Positions 35,736 through 47,192 of a stretch of DNA of 64,000 nucleotides are shown piece after piece. Below the pieces are notes generated by a model. The model did not search any database, was not told where the DNA came from, and saw nothing but the letters and a program-made list of their open reading frames with translations. The position numbers and the translations under genes are program-made. Positions within the stretch are counted from its first letter, which is position 1, and each line of letters starts with the position of its first letter. The stretch lies in contig NC_092874.1 of the NCBI RefSeq assembly GCF_028372415.1, forward strand, positions 58,255,865 through 58,319,864. Reading direction: 5' to 3'. This stretch comes from Notamacropus eugenii. Its lineage: Eukaryota; Chordata; Mammalia; Diprotodontia; Macropodidae.

Positions 35736-37150
35736 CCTAGTGGTATTATTGGATCAAAGGGTATGCACAATTTTATAGCCCTTTGGGCATAGTTCCAAAT
35801 TGCTCTCCAGAATGGTTGGATCAGTTCACAACTCCACCACCAATGCATTGGTGTTCCAATTTTCCCACATCTTCTCCAACATTTATCATTTTTCTTTTCT
35901 GTCATATTAGCCAATCTGATAAGTGTGAGGTAGTACCTATAGTTGTTTTAATTTGCATTTCTCTAGTGATTTAGAACATTTTTCATATGACTAGAGGTAG
36001 TTTAAATTTATTCATCTAAAAACTGCTTGCTCATATCATTTGCCCATTTATCAATTGGGGAATGACTTGTATTCTTATAAATTTGATGCACTTCTCTATA
36101 TATTTTAGAAATGAGGCCTTTCCCAGAGACACTGGTTGTAAAAAGATATTTCCCAGCTTTCTGCTTTCTTTCTAATTTTGGTTGCATTTGCTTTGTTTGT
36201 ACAAAACCTTTTTAATTTAATGTAATAAAAGTTATCCATTTTGCATTTCATAAAGTTCTCTATCTCTTGCTTCATCATAAATTCTTCCCTTCTCATAGAT
36301 CTCACAGGTAAGCTATTCTTTGGTCTCCTAATTTGCTTATGGTATCACCCTTTATGTCTAAATCATGTACCCAATTGACCTTATTTTGGTACATGGTGTG
36401 AAATGTTGGTCTATGCCTAGTTTCTGCCATACTATTTTCTAGTTTTCCCAGCAGTTTTTGTCAAATAGTGAGTTCTTATCCCAGAAGCTATAGTCATTTA
36501 CTGCTGTGTTTTATGTACCTGACCTATTGCACAGATCCACCATTCTACTTCTTAGCCAATACCAGATAGTTTTGATGATTGTCACTTTACAATATAGTTT
36601 TAGATCTGTATGGCTAGGCTACCTTTCTTTGTATTTTTTAAAAAATTATTTCCTTGATATTCTTCTTGACCTTTTGTTCTTCCAGATGAATTTTTTTAAT
36701 ATTATTTTTTCTAGCTCTATAAAATAAATTTTTGGTCATTTGATTGGTATGGCATTGGATAATCAAATTAATTTAGGTAGAATTGTCATTTTTATTATAT
36801 TAGCTTGGACTACCCATGACCAACTGATATTTTTCCAGTTGTTTAGATCTAATTTTATTTGTGTGAAAAGTGTTTTGTAATTTTGTTCATATAGTTCCTG
36901 GGTTTGTCTTGGCAGGTAGGCTCCCAAATATTTTATATTGTCTTTATATTTATTTTAAATAGAATTTCTCTTTCTATCTCTTGCTACTGGGCTTTGTTGG
37001 TAATATATAAAAATGCCGATGATTTATGTGAATTTATTTTGCATCCTACAACTTTGCTGAAGCTGTTAATTATATCAAGTAGTTTTTTAGTTGGTTTTCT
37101 CAGATTCTGTAAGTATACCATCAATGATACGAATAAAATGAACATGAATT
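35736..37150 (-). mobile_element. L1 ORF2 3' fragment
   Basis: On the minus strand an open frame at 35699-35914 encodes the cysteine-rich C-terminus of ORF2p: CWRRCGKIGTPMHWWWSCEL then IQPFWRAIWNYAQRAIKLCI. The usual HCWW is HWWW here. Upstream coding is broken by many stops. The same region is present at 55330-56545. It lies in TMEM236 intron 1. Confidence 0.8.
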
Positions 37151-37222
37151 CATAATATTCTCAGTTGTTATTGTAGTTTAGAATTACTTGAGTAGATTAT
37201 ATTAAACAATAGTATTTAAATG

Positions 37223-37345
37223 TGGAGAGGCAGCCCAGTACCATGGATAGAAGACTGACTTTAGATTCAGGAAGATCTAACTTCAAGCCCTCCCTCTCAC
37301 ATATTTTGGCTTTGGGACCATAGACAAAGCACTTTACTTCAATAT
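37223..37345 (+). repeat. SINE fragment
   Basis: ggcagcccagtaccatggat, ttcaggaagatctaacttca, agccctccct and gggaccatagacaaagcact follow the head of the marsupial SINE in order. Confidence 0.55.
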
Positions 37346-37789
37346 GCTAGCTGATTCTTTGAGATGAGTAGTTGCTGATGTGGTATCAATCTACACTGGG
37401 GAAAGAGCTTCCTCACCACGTTTTCTCTAAGCTGATGACACCACAGGTCTAGACAATAACAAAATTTAAATTCTACATTAGGAGAATTGAACATTAGACC
37501 TATTTCTTGCACACAAAAAACTGTATATTCCTGTTGTAGCCTTAGATACAAGAAGCTAGAAGGTGAATTTTACTCCTGTACAACAGTAAAGCCAACTTTT
37601 TTATATGACTTTGTCTTTTCAAAGTCTGCTTTGCATTCTGACACTCTGTATGTGATTTTTAATTGGCCAGTTCTCATAAATTTTGATCCATAACCACTTT
37701 GATATGTTGATAAAGTCTGTATCATTTGAAAATGATTGCTTTAAATAGCCGCATCCTGTATGATACTTTAACCCTCTTATTAAATTTTA

Positions 37790-37930
37790 TAATTTTAAAT
37801 GAACAAACATTTATTTTCTTTCCATCCCACCTCTCTCCATCGACCTTTACTACAGAAAAAATCACAAGTAAGCATAATCAAGGAAAACATTCCTGCATTG
37901 ACTATGTCCAAAAGTGTGCATCATTCTGAA
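37790..37930 (-). mobile_element. L1 3'UTR fragment (weak)
   Basis: ttccatcccacctctctcca and gtaagcataatcaaggaaaa resemble the region at 48590-48720, read as a minus-strand L1 3' end. Strongly diverged. Confidence 0.35.
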
Positions 37931-38149
37931 TATTTAATTGGATGATATTTTAAAAATAGAAAGGAAAGAATGTAATTAAAGACAAGTTATGGTTAGTTAT
38001 ACTTACAAAGGTCACCTTTATATATCTATAAGCACACCTGACACATCAGGGGGAAGAAGTATATGGGAGCAAATTTCCCTGTTCGAAATATAATTATGTG
38101 CTTTAATGAATGATCTGATCTTTTCTAATGCATTATTTATGTCCTCTAG

Positions 38150-38345
38150 GAAAATATATATTTTCCATTATGATGATCATTTTAATTAATTTGATAAATA
38201 TTGAATGAATAAATAAAATATAATAAATTTAAATATAGTTTAATAGAAATATAATTATATATAAATATAATATAAAAATATAATAAATTTAAAAAGTTTA
38301 ATAATTTAATAACATTAATTTAATTTTGAGGTGGAGTTATACAGA
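38150..38345. other. Very AT-rich tract
   Basis: Nearly pure A and T from about 38205 to 38330, built of aaatataataaattt-like units. It could be a decayed simple repeat or a matrix-attachment type sequence. Confidence 0.7.
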
Positions 38346-39810
38346 ATGTGTAAAGATATCATACCTTCAGAAGTTTAATGTGTATGTGGGTTTGACTGTA
38401 AAGCAACATTAGAAGCAGCAAAAAAAAAAAGTACTTCCTAGTGGAAGAAGAGAGATACCAGGGCTGAAGTAGAAAGTGAAGTCTCTGTGAACACCGCTAC
38501 GTAATGAATATAATATCACCACCCACACTTGACTCCCAATACAGTGTTGTTATTGCTGTCATTTTTCCAAAGCAAACCCCATAAACTAACCATCTTGGAG
38601 TTACCAAGTCACTGGACATTTGGGCTTTTGGGTAGTTTGGCTTATTAGATCACCAAGGGTACCCATTGGCTATTTAGGGACCTGCCATTTTCATTACCCT
38701 AAGAATTTTCCTCTAAGCAGAATGTGACACAGATAAACAGGTCATTCTGTTACTGCCATATTAAATTTAATATAAACTTTAAAAACATATGTGATAGGAG
38801 TTCACAGTTTCACATATGATCCACTCTTTCTATTCATTGTATATTGAAAATATTATTTCAATATATTTCGTGAGAAAAAAATGAAAAAAGTCTTCTCTGA
38901 ATTCAGGTAGGTACGCCCCACCTCCCCACATTCAGAAGGGCCCTATTTAAATAAGGAAGTTTGGAAGTCTCTTCTACGGGAATGGTTCCCAATCTAAAAG
39001 TCCTCCTGGCCCAAGAAGGACCTGATGGGGGAACTCTGAGTTTCCTAGGATTTCCCTGAGCTTGACTCACATTCTTGGAAAAGACTCAGAATCATGGTGG
39101 TCATTAGGCCAACAGCTCCCTTTTAGCAGGGAACCTGGAAGCAACAGGTTGGATGCTTCCAGAAAGGAGAGTAAGAAAGAAGGTAATTTATCAAAACATC
39201 CCTCTTTTTATTTCCTTCCTTTCCAGGCTAGAGATCCTATAACCCTTGCTGTTCTCTCATTTCTGATCAAAGGACGTGTGGATGTGGCGTGTGCCAAAAT
39301 TATAAATATAGCTTTCGTTTCCTCAGACCGTCTCAGGAAGTGCACTTGGTACTTTCAAATTTCAGATTGCTCTCGCCAGGTGTGACTGTTTGGACACTTT
39401 ATGCCTGGAAAGATAGTTTCACAGTTATAAGTTCAATAAAGCACCAGATGGTTTCTTTTGACTTTCTGACCACCACTGCCATTCTGTAATCTCCTGGATT
39501 CTCTCCTGCTTTCATTAGGAAAGCCAGATGTAGGTCAAGAAAAGGAACATTCTTGCACGATGAGTTTGGGTAACATTTGCCTTGAAGCATTTGAGTCCTT
39601 TTGTATATGGTCATGAACCTGAAGCAATGAAAAGGAAGGCAGATATCTGAGTCTTGAAGTCCTGTTGTACAAATGAGGATGATGCAAAAATTACAGCTGC
39701 CGAGGGACACAACCCATGATGAAAATAAGACTCACTTCCACACTGCTTTAATGATCCTCATCCCATTGAGAGTTATGACTCCCATTTGTAGACTGAAAGT
39801 CGTAATTTAC
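38346..39810. other. Intronic, nothing recognised
   Basis: Single-copy-looking DNA in TMEM236 intron 1. A 107-codon open frame at 39062-39385 matches nothing known and has no splice context. Confidence 0.5.
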
Positions 39811-39811
39811 A

Positions 39812-40022
39812 GCCAGTGGATTGAGCACCTGAATTTGGAGTCAGGAAGACTCAAGTTCAATCTTACCTCAGACACTTACTGTTTGAGTGACCCTGGGCAA
39901 GTCACTGAATTTCTCTTGGACTGAGTTTCCTTGGCTATAAAATGGGGTTAGTAGTAACATCTACTTCCCATGGTTTTTGTGAGGATCAAATGAGATATTA
40001 AATGAAAGGAGCTTTGCAAAAA
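39812..40022 (+). repeat. SINE (MIR/THER type)
   Basis: ccagtggattgagcacctga, gagtcaggaagactcaagtt, cctcagacacttactgtttg, gaccctgggcaagtcactga and gtgaggatcaaatgagatat are in sense order. Confidence 0.8.
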
Positions 40023-40589
40023 AAACCAAACAAACAGAAAAAGACTAAAATATCCAGCACCCACTATAAGCAAGGCAAGAAGTTGATATTCTGTTGGAAA
40101 GTGAGGTATTGTATTTGCATAGATAAGTAAGAATGAAATAATTTGATGTAATACTAACAGTTAGGGACATGGAGAAAGAAGGTGACCCCTGTGTTGAATC
40201 TGGAGGGAAGTTAGGAATGCTTGAGGTGGGGATGAGGAGGGAATGTGTTCTAGATATATGGAACAGCTTGTATAAATGTGTGGAGGTCAGAGATAGATTG
40301 CTAAGTTTGGGGAACTGAAAATCATAATCAAGTCAGTCATTTTGGTTTCCGATGTAAAAGGTAGGACTCTGATAAAACTAAAGGACTCAATACTGTAGTA
40401 GTTACTCATTAAAAAAACATTTGTTGATTTCTGTTTCCTATCAAGGAAAATGTTCTTGTCTAAAATTCAAACAGTCTGTGTTGCAAAAACAACCAAGAAC
40501 ATTAATAAGAATTCACATTTACATAGTGTTTTACAGGTTGAGACTTTGCAAAAAAGCATGATTAGCGGTACAAAGTACAATCTATTTAG

Positions 40590-40785
40590 AATCAGAGGAA
40601 CAAGTTTCCAATTCTTCACTGCTTTAGAATTCCAATCTCTTCCATAGTAGGCACTTAATAGATGATAATAGTTGGCTTGACTTGACTTGCTGTCTACTCT
40701 CTGTGTGACCTTGGATCCCTTCCTTTTTCTGATTATCTTTAGTGTCTGATCTATAAAACATGGGGAGTTGGATTCGATGACCTTT
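40590..40785 (+). repeat. MIR fragments
   Basis: taggcacttaatagatgata is an L2/MIR tail. It is followed by a second sense MIR with ctctgtgtgaccttggatcc and ctataaaacatggggagttg. Confidence 0.5.
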
Positions 40786-40895
40786 CTAATTATATCTTAT
40801 TTGTCCTCATAACCTCAGCACATGCCTATCACAGTGGCTGTCACTGTGATATTTGTTTAGGTTCTTTAATAAATATTTGTTAATTGATGGATTAA

Positions 40896-41110
40896 CAAAT
40901 GCTTGTTGATTTACAGTTTCCAAAACTTTTTCCCTCAACAACTCTATGAGATAGGCAGCGTAATTTTCATTAAGTTTGCTTTCCAGGTGAGCGAGTGACA
41001 TGATTTTCCCAAGGGAATCTAGCAAAGTAAATAGTCACAAATCTGGGTCTGGGACTTGAGCTCGGATCTTCTAACACCAAATCCAATGCTCTTTTTACCC
41101 ACACTATTTT
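40896..41110 (-). repeat. MIR, antisense
   Basis: tcaacaactctatgagatag, gggtctgggacttgagctcg and caccaaatccaatgctcttt fit antisense MIR. It ends 28 bases before the SINE at 41138. Confidence 0.6.
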
Positions 41111-41137
41111 TAAAAAAGAGTTCCTAAAAGTCTGCTA

Positions 41138-41372
41138 GTGGCAGCTAGGTGGCACAGTGGATAAGAGTGCCAGATCTCATCTTCCTGAGTTCAAATTTAG
41201 CCTCAGACAATTACTAGTTGCATGACCCTGGGCAAGTCACTTAACTCTGTTGGCCTCAGTTTCCTCATCTGTTAAATGAGCTGGAGAAGAAGATGACAAA
41301 CCCCTAGTATCTTTGCCAGGGAAACACCAAAGGGGATCACAAAGAGTGAAAAAGACTGAATGACAACAACAC
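41138..41372 (+). mobile_element. tRNA-derived SINE with RTE-type tail and duplication
   Basis: About 235 bases. The tRNA-like head is gcagctaggtggcacagtgg, followed by gagttcaaatttagcctcag, gaccctgggcaagtcactta and the tail caaaggggatcacaaagagt ending tgacaacaacac. A perfect 10-bp duplication aagtctgcta flanks it (41128-41137 and 41373-41382). This is the marsupial SINE type thought to use RTE LINE machinery. Confidence 0.88.
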
Positions 41373-41805
41373 AAGTCTGCTATTTTATTATTAACACAGA
41401 TTTTTCTCCAAAGACCAGTTTTTGAACCAGAAGCGAATCCTGTGAGCTTACCAGAATCTTCTTGTTTGCTTTGGTCTCAGATCCTGAATTCTTGACCAAG
41501 ATTCTGGTTAATTAAATATGATGACAGTGAATGCCACTTTACGTGCTCTTATAAGCTACAAATTCCAATGATTGATGGGCATCTATTTTCTTTTGTTCAT
41601 CATTTCAAAATCTCTCCCTCTTTTTCCTAGAAGAATAATTTGGGGGGAGGGGGGGTATATGTGTGTGCCCACTCTGAAACATTTCGGAAATGGAAATAAG
41701 GAAGCAGGAACTTTTTAGAAAAACTTGAATTAGCAAAATACAACAGGAAGTGGTAATCTTGTACATGATTGCTTTAGTTTACTTGCTTATTTTCTTCTTT
41801 GCTAG

Positions 41806-41878
41806 GAGACCTCCTTTGATGATGTGTATAGTATTCACCACACTTCCTTGCTTTGGATTTTCTGTAGCGGTCACAGAG
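41806..41878 (+). CDS. TMEM236: TMEM236 second coding exon
   Basis: 73 bases between acceptor ...ttctttgctag and donor gtatgt. The first base completes Trp86. It then encodes RPPLMMCIVFTTLPCFGFSV followed by AVTE (residues 87-110), the third membrane segment, matching human RPVMMMCVVLTTLPCFTFSI. It is in frame with exons 1 and 3. Intron 1 is 6.7 kb and is filled with L1, MIR and SINE copies. Confidence 0.9.
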
Positions 41879-42017
41879 GTATGTAAGTCTGATTTTCTGG
41901 TCTAGATTAACTTTGGACTTTGAGAATATGGACTTCACTGAGGGGTGTTCCAGGATTCTGAGCACCTCCCCTCATATCTGCCTCACCATATAACCTTTCC
42001 TTATCTCACCTAAAATC

Positions 42018-42400
42018 CATGGTTAGAGTGATAAGAGACCTTAGAGATCGTCTAGTTCAGTGGTGTCCAACTCCAATAAAAACAGAAGGGCCAGATGTTG
42101 ACTTGGAAATTCAAGTCAATATCTAGTTGTATTTTTATTTTATTTTTATTTATTTTGTCAACTATTTCCCAGTTACATTTTAATCTTGTCCTCTTGCATT
42201 GGGGAGTTTTCTAGATGTTTGTTGCATCTAGTCCAACTGCGCTGATCTTTTACAAAAGACAAAACTGAGGCTATAGAGGTTGGGTGATTTGCCAACATTA
42301 CCCGGGGAAGTACATAGCAGAACTCAGATTTGAACCCAGATTCTTCGATTCCAAATTCAATGCTCTTTCTTACTGTTCCACATTAATTCTAAATCTCTCT
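42018..42400 (-). repeat. MIR split by a hAT MITE
   Basis: The left piece has gtgataagagaccttagaga. The right piece, from 42226, has ctagtccaactgcgctgatc, acaaaactgaggctatagag and cagatttgaacccagattct. The gap is the element at 42058-42225. Confidence 0.65.
42058..42225. mobile_element. hAT-like MITE inside a MIR
   Basis: It starts cagtggtgtccaactccaat and includes gggccagatgttgacttgga, then attttatttttatttatttt and cccagttacattttaatctt, a known vertebrate hAT-type interior. The flanks gtctagtt (42050-42057) and atctagtc (42226-42233) are a decayed 8-bp duplication of MIR sequence. Confidence 0.55.
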
Positions 42401-42575
42401 CATAATTCCTACCAATAGAATCATTTTTATGAGACAAGATGACAGGATCATAGAATCTGGATATGGAGGTGATGTCAGAGATCAGGTCATCCAGGAACTC
42501 TTAACTTTCATGTGTCATGAACCCCTGTGGCTATTTGGTGAAGCCTCTGGGTCCCTTCTCAGAATAATGTTTTTA

Positions 42576-42625
42576 CACAAGGTGTTCCAAAACTCTTAAT
42601 CCAGTTTTAAGCTATTAAAGCTTAT
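42576..42625. mobile_element. Mariner MITE, left half
   Basis: aaggtgttccaaaactctta, atccagttttaagctattaa and agcttata match one arm of the palindrome at 19057. Preceded by TA at 42574-42575. Confidence 0.55.
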
Positions 42626-42675
42626 ACGTATAGGTATACATAAAATTAAAAAAAAAACCAAAACGGAATTACAAA

Positions 42676-42922
42676 GCAGCCACTAGGGGGTGCAGTAGAT
42701 AGTGAGCTAGACCTGGAGTCAGTGAAATCAGAGTTGAAATTCAGCCTCAGATACTTCCTAGCTGTGTGACCCTGGGCAAGTCACTTAACCCTGTTTACCT
42801 CTATTTCCTCATCTATAAAATAAGCCAGAGAAGGAAATGGCAAGTCACTCCAGTATCTTTTCTAAGAAAATCCCAAAAGGGGGATTTGGTTGGACATGAC
42901 TGAAGGGACTGAACCATAGCAG
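42676..42922 (+). mobile_element. tRNA-derived SINE with RTE-type tail
   Basis: gcagccactagggggtgcag, ctagacctggagtcagtgaa, ctagctgtgtgaccctgggc, gagaaggaaatggcaagtca and ggttggacatgactgaaggg are in sense order. It is inserted into the hAT element at 42492-42950. Confidence 0.75.
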
Positions 42923-43674
42923 TTGATGAATCCCAGGTTAAGAACCTCTTCATTTTTGAGATGAGTATCAGAGGGGTTAAGTGTCATGCTTAAAACTACA
43001 CATAAGATAGTATAGCTGGCACTCAAAAGCAGATCCTTATATAATCCAGGCTGTCTCATGCTGCAAGATCAGTGAATATTACCAGCAGAGATTCAGGGTT
43101 ATTTTACCATAAACCACATGTTATCTAGCAAAGGGAGGAAGGGCCTTGAGGATCTCTTCTAATCTGCACCCTCTTCTTGTTGACTTGGGTAAAAGTCAGA
43201 CCCTGAGGGGATAAAATAAAGGCTGTTGTTTGCCTTGTTACAGTCATGTTGGAGATAGGGGTGAAAACATGAGAATAATAAGTTCTGGGTGTCTGAGGAG
43301 TTGGGATTGGGGTGCACACAAGTGTGAAAGTGCAGGCCTCTATGGAGTATTTCCATGTGGGACTTGGGGCAATTGAGGAAGACATGTGAGATGCCCCCAA
43401 AGGGTAACACTGAAAAGAAGGAAGAGAGAAACCGAAAGGGAAAAAGAGTCTTCATCAGCTTTTGAGCACTTGAATAATTTTCTGAAGACCAATCCTTCCA
43501 ATGGGCACTGCAATCTTCTGATGTTTAGAGTTATAAGAATAGTTTACTGCATAAATTTTTATTCTGAACAGGAAGAATAAGCTATATGAAGGCATATATG
43601 ACCTTTATCCATTGGTATTTATTTCTAGAAACTTTTAAAATTCAAGGTAATTCTGGATGAAAAACAACAAACAT

Positions 43675-44065
43675 TCTAAGGCAGATATTTGGTCATGAAC
43701 CCCTTTGAAAGTCTGGTGAGATATATAGGCCCTTTTCATAATAAGGTTTTGAAATCCTTGAAATTTACTACATAAGATTACAAAGGAACCTGATTATAAT
43801 AAAATACAATTATCACATTTTTTTTTTCTAAATTCATGCACTACAGGCTAAAAACTCCTGCCTCAAGAGTTCTATCCATAGATTTTGGGAAGTCTGTGAA
43901 CTTGGATGGGAAAAAAATTATATCTTTATTTTCAATGATGTATAACTGAAATTTGCTATTTCTTGCAATCATTTACAAAAATAATTCTGAGAATACATCT
44001 ATCTGCTTCACTTCCAAAGGGGTCCATGATGTCAAAAGTTAAGAACTCTTACTTTAAGAGTTGTT
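43675..44065. mobile_element. hAT-like MITE, larger relative
   Basis: atttggtcatgaaccccttt at the left and gtccatgatgtcaaaagtta with agaactct at the right are inverted partners. acataagattacaaaggaac corresponds to the interior of 57168-57368. Additional unmatched sequence lies in the middle. Confidence 0.45.
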
Positions 44066-44239
44066 TCCATCTTATCTTTGCCAAATCTTTCATGTTTGTT
44101 AAGTCTGGTGAACAAATAGGACAATTGTTTTTCATTCTTATTCTACTTTAATTATATGCCCCAAATAATAAGGAATGAGGCATAGAGGGCATTGTATGCA
44201 GAGTGTCCTAAGTGGGTTCAATCCTACCTCTGACAATGA

Positions 44240-44530
44240 CAGTAAAAATAATTACTATGAAGAATAATAACAAATGAGCACCTACATAGCATTTTAAGAT
44301 TTATAAAACATTTTACATGTAGTATCTCATTTGACAAGAACCCTGTGAGATAATTGTGGTTATTCCCATTTCACGGATGAAATTGAGAATTTCTTCTTAT
44401 AGAGGGAACTGAAGTTGAGAGAAGTTATATTGCTTGTTCAGGGGCATGCTGTTAGTAAGAGGTTCTGGGGCAGGATTTGAATTTTGCTCTTCCAGACTCC
44501 AAATGTAGTCCTCTCTCCATTCTATTTGGT
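44240..44530 (-). repeat. MIR, antisense
   Basis: gcacctacatagcattttaa, tagtatctcatttgacaaga, tattcccatttcacggatga, gaactgaagttgagagaagt and ggatttgaattttgctcttc fit antisense MIR with a short insertion. Confidence 0.7.
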
Positions 44531-44954
44531 GACTTTGGGCAAGTTACCTAATCACAATGTGCTTTAGGAAACTCTCTAAGATTTGTCTGCTAAGTTAGAT
44601 GGGTTGTAATCTGCAATGGTGGTGGGAATTTCTTACATTGATGAAATAACAGAACTTTCTAGTATTCTTCATGTGACTATATATGAATAAAGAAAAACTA
44701 AATTATCAGCAGACAATGAGAAAGGTTGCCTCACTTTCCAAAAAGTAGACTAGGCAAATTCGCAAGATTACTGGAAAGATTTTCTGTGAAAAACTAAGAG
44801 CATTTTCTTTGAATCATGCAGAAAAACCAATAAACATTAATTTACTCTACCAGAGGAGTCCTACAGTTTTATCAGAAATCATCAACCCTGAAACAGGAAA
44901 GCATATCTGGACAGTCACCATTAATGTGTGAATTTTCAGAATTCACATAGTATT

Positions 44955-45400
44955 CATTCAACATTTGCTTATTAAGCACCTGTTGAGCACTGAAGACATA
45001 AAAATGAGAAATAATATTGCCCTGTCCTTCAAGGAACTTAAAATCTAAAAGTGAGGAACAGCTATGGAGATAATATAGGATAGAACTAACGAGGTATCAC
45101 CACAAAAGGCCATAGGAAATGGGAGGCAAAGAGATTGCTTTTGGTTATGAAAGAAGGTGGATCCCAGAAGACTTCTGGGAAAAGTTGGCATCTTATTTGG
45201 GCCTTGAAGGAAGAACAGTATTTCAGTGGGTAGTGATATGGAGGGACCATGTTAAAGTCATGGAAAGTGGACCCATATCCACCACTTTCTTTATATTCTC
45301 ACTGCTACCATATGGAAACCTAGGGCTGGAGAGGAAGTATATGGCAAGGTTGATGAAAATTGTTTCCTTTGAACGGGGAATTATTTAGAGCCATTGTTCT
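44955..45400 (+). repeat. Old interspersed repeat, family not named
   Basis: tcaacatttgcttattaagc, ctgtccttcaaggaacttaa, ggtggatcccagaagacttc and cttatttgggccttgaagga follow the same order as 62755-63170. Confidence 0.55.
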
Positions 45401-45404
45401 AAAG

Positions 45405-45580
45405 CTGGAAGGGAGCTACTATAGGAAGTTCTCTAGTGGAATTCCTCAGTTTTTTAGTTGAGGAAACTGAGGCCAGGGGAAGTTAAGGGAGTTGCTCAAG
45501 ATCACACAAGAAGTAAGTGTAGAGGATGAAAGTTGAACTTGCAATATCTGACTCCAGTTATTGTTTGTTCCATTGTACCA
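45405..45580 (-). repeat. MIR, antisense
   Basis: ctaaagctggaagggagcta, tttagttgaggaaactgagg, cagggga and gttgctcaagatcacacaag identify it. Confidence 0.7.
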
Positions 45581-45670
45581 CACCACCACCACCATCACCA
45601 CCACCACCACCACCACCACCACCACCACCACCACCACCACCACCACCACCACCATCAGCATCACCATCAT
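45580..45670. repeat. (CAC)n microsatellite
   Basis: About 24 CAC units with a few CAT/CAG variants. It lies exactly between two antisense MIR-type copies. Poly-Pro, poly-Thr and poly-Val frames over it are artefacts. Confidence 0.95.
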
Positions 45671-45925
45671 CAGCAGCATTTATAAAGCACCTACTATATG
45701 TCAGTGTTTTACAAATATTATCTCATTTGATCTTCACAACAACTCTGTAAGGGAGGTGCTGTTATTATCCCCATTTTATAGTTGAGGAGATTGAGGTAGG
45801 AAATAGAAGTTAAGTGATTTGCCCCATATTACACAACTGGGTAGCATCTGAGGCCAGTTTTGAACTTAGCTCTCCCTGGCTTCACACCTTGTGTTTTATC
45901 CACTGCACCATTCAACTGCCCCTAA
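45671..45925 (-). repeat. SINE, antisense
   Basis: gcatttataaagcacctact, tatctcatttgatcttcaca, atccccattttatagttgag, tgacttg-like region, and ttttatccactgcaccattc ending in ctgcccct, the antisense tRNA-like head. Confidence 0.75.
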
Positions 45926-45984
45926 AAACGAACAAATTATTTCTTTATATTGAATTTGTTCCAGATATAAATGTTCTACAGAAT

Positions 45985-46140
45985 CTAGAAGGACTATCTA
46001 TCTCCATTTCCATACTTTACAGATGAAGAGCTGAGCCCCAGAAAGTTTGTCACTTTCACACAACTACATGATGGCAGAGCAGGACTAGAATCCAGGCTTC
46101 TTATGTCACAATACTGTGTGGTCTGTACTATCTATGATTT
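45985..46140 (-). repeat. MIR, antisense
   Basis: agaaggactatctatctcca, atactttacagatgaagagc and gactagaatccaggcttctt. Confidence 0.6.
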
Positions 46141-46423
46141 CACCAAACCTGAAGTAGTATTTAGATCTGCTTTATAACTTTGTCATTTGCCTTAGATGGT
46201 GATATCATTGGGTGACATTGAGTAGAGAGGGAATCTTTAGCTTTTCCTCATATTTATTTTTTCCTTTATTTCCTTTTACTTTAAGCCTTTTCTTTGAAAA
46301 AGTTCTCGATGCCTTTTTGTCTTTCAACCTACAGTTAATGCTAACCTTTCCATTGGAATATCCCTTCTAAGAAAGGGAGGACAAGTGCTAAATAAACCCT
46401 CATTACGTACCAAGTAGGACTGC

Positions 46424-46680
46424 TAGGTGGTGTAGTAGATAGAGTGCTGGACTTAGAGTAAGGAAGACTCATTTTCCTGAGTTCAAATCTGACCTCAGAC
46501 ATTTGCTAGTGATGGGACCCTGAGCAAGTCACTTAACCTTGTATGTCTCAGGTTCTTCATCTGTAAAATGAGCAGGAGAGGCATATGGCAAATCACTCTG
46601 CTATTTTTGCCAAGAAAAGCCCAAAAGTGATCACAAAGTCAGAAATAACTGAGGAAACAACTGAATAGCAACATCAAAAT
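46424..46680 (+). mobile_element. tRNA-derived SINE with RTE-type tail
   Basis: ctgctaggtggtgtagtaga, gagttcaaatctgacctcag, gaccctgagcaagtcactta, aaatgagcaggagaggcata and gatcacaaagtcagaaataa, ending gaatagcaaca. Confidence 0.8.
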
Positions 46681-46684
46681 TGTG

Positions 46685-46870
46685 TTAAACACTGTGCTAA
46701 ACACTTTACTGATGTCTCATTTGATCCTCCTAATATCCTTGTGAGGAGAGTGCTATTGTTATCCTTATTTTACAGTTGAGGAAACTGAGACAGAAATCAA
46801 GTGACTTGTCCAGGGTCACACAGTTTAAGCCTATAGTTCTAGTACTACTGCTTCTCCTATCATGGCTCCT
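46685..46870 (-). repeat. MIR, antisense
   Basis: aacactgtgctaaacacttt, tctcatttgatcctcctaat, ttacagttgaggaaactgag and gtgacttgtccagggtcaca. Confidence 0.75.
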
Positions 46871-47192
46871 CTCTTTTGTCCTCTTTCTTTTTTCTTCCTC
46901 CTCCTCCTTCTGTCCTTCCTCCTATTATTGCTACTTCTCCTCTTCATAACTAGGGAACCCTCACTGGTGTGTTGTCCATTAATAGTCAGCTAGTAGATAA
47001 TGGCATAATAAAGACAGTAGCTACAAAATATTCCCTCATGGAAACCTGTAGTGTACTCTCTCACAAATACACATAGCACTTGTAAGAAGAGTGGATACAA
47101 TTCTAGTCTATATTGTAAGAGTCACACGAACAGGGAACATCTGCAACCAAAGTAACGTGTATATCTGGAACTGCAATGCTTCAAAGACTTCC
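46871..47192. other. Intronic, pyrimidine-rich then unique
   Basis: A CTCCTCCTCCTT-type tract at 46860-46945, then single-copy sequence with nothing recognised. Confidence 0.5.

Larger units (their letters stand above)
42492..42950. mobile_element. hAT MITE carrying two later insertions
   Basis: It starts aggaactcttaacttt...gtcatgaacccctgtggc and ends gaatcccaggttaagaacct, the inverted partner. The interior cttctcagaataatgttttt is shared with 57168-57368. It is interrupted by a mariner half copy (42576-42625) and a SINE (42676-42922). Confidence 0.65.
42440..43060 (-). repeat. MIR split by nested transposons
   Basis: The left piece (42440-42491) has atagaatctggatatggagg and gagatcaggtcatcca. 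The right piece resumes near 42950 with catttttgagatgagtatca, gaggggttaagtgtcatgct and gctggcactcaaaagcagat. Confidence 0.6.

Noticed and set aside
41138-41215. A tRNA gene suggested by the SINE heads
   Set aside because: The heads are decayed tRNA-like sequence within SINEs with flanking duplications, and no full cloverleaf is seen.
45446-45785. Open frames with poly-Pro, poly-Thr or poly-Val
   Set aside because: They arise from the (CAC)n microsatellite lying between two SINE-type repeats.
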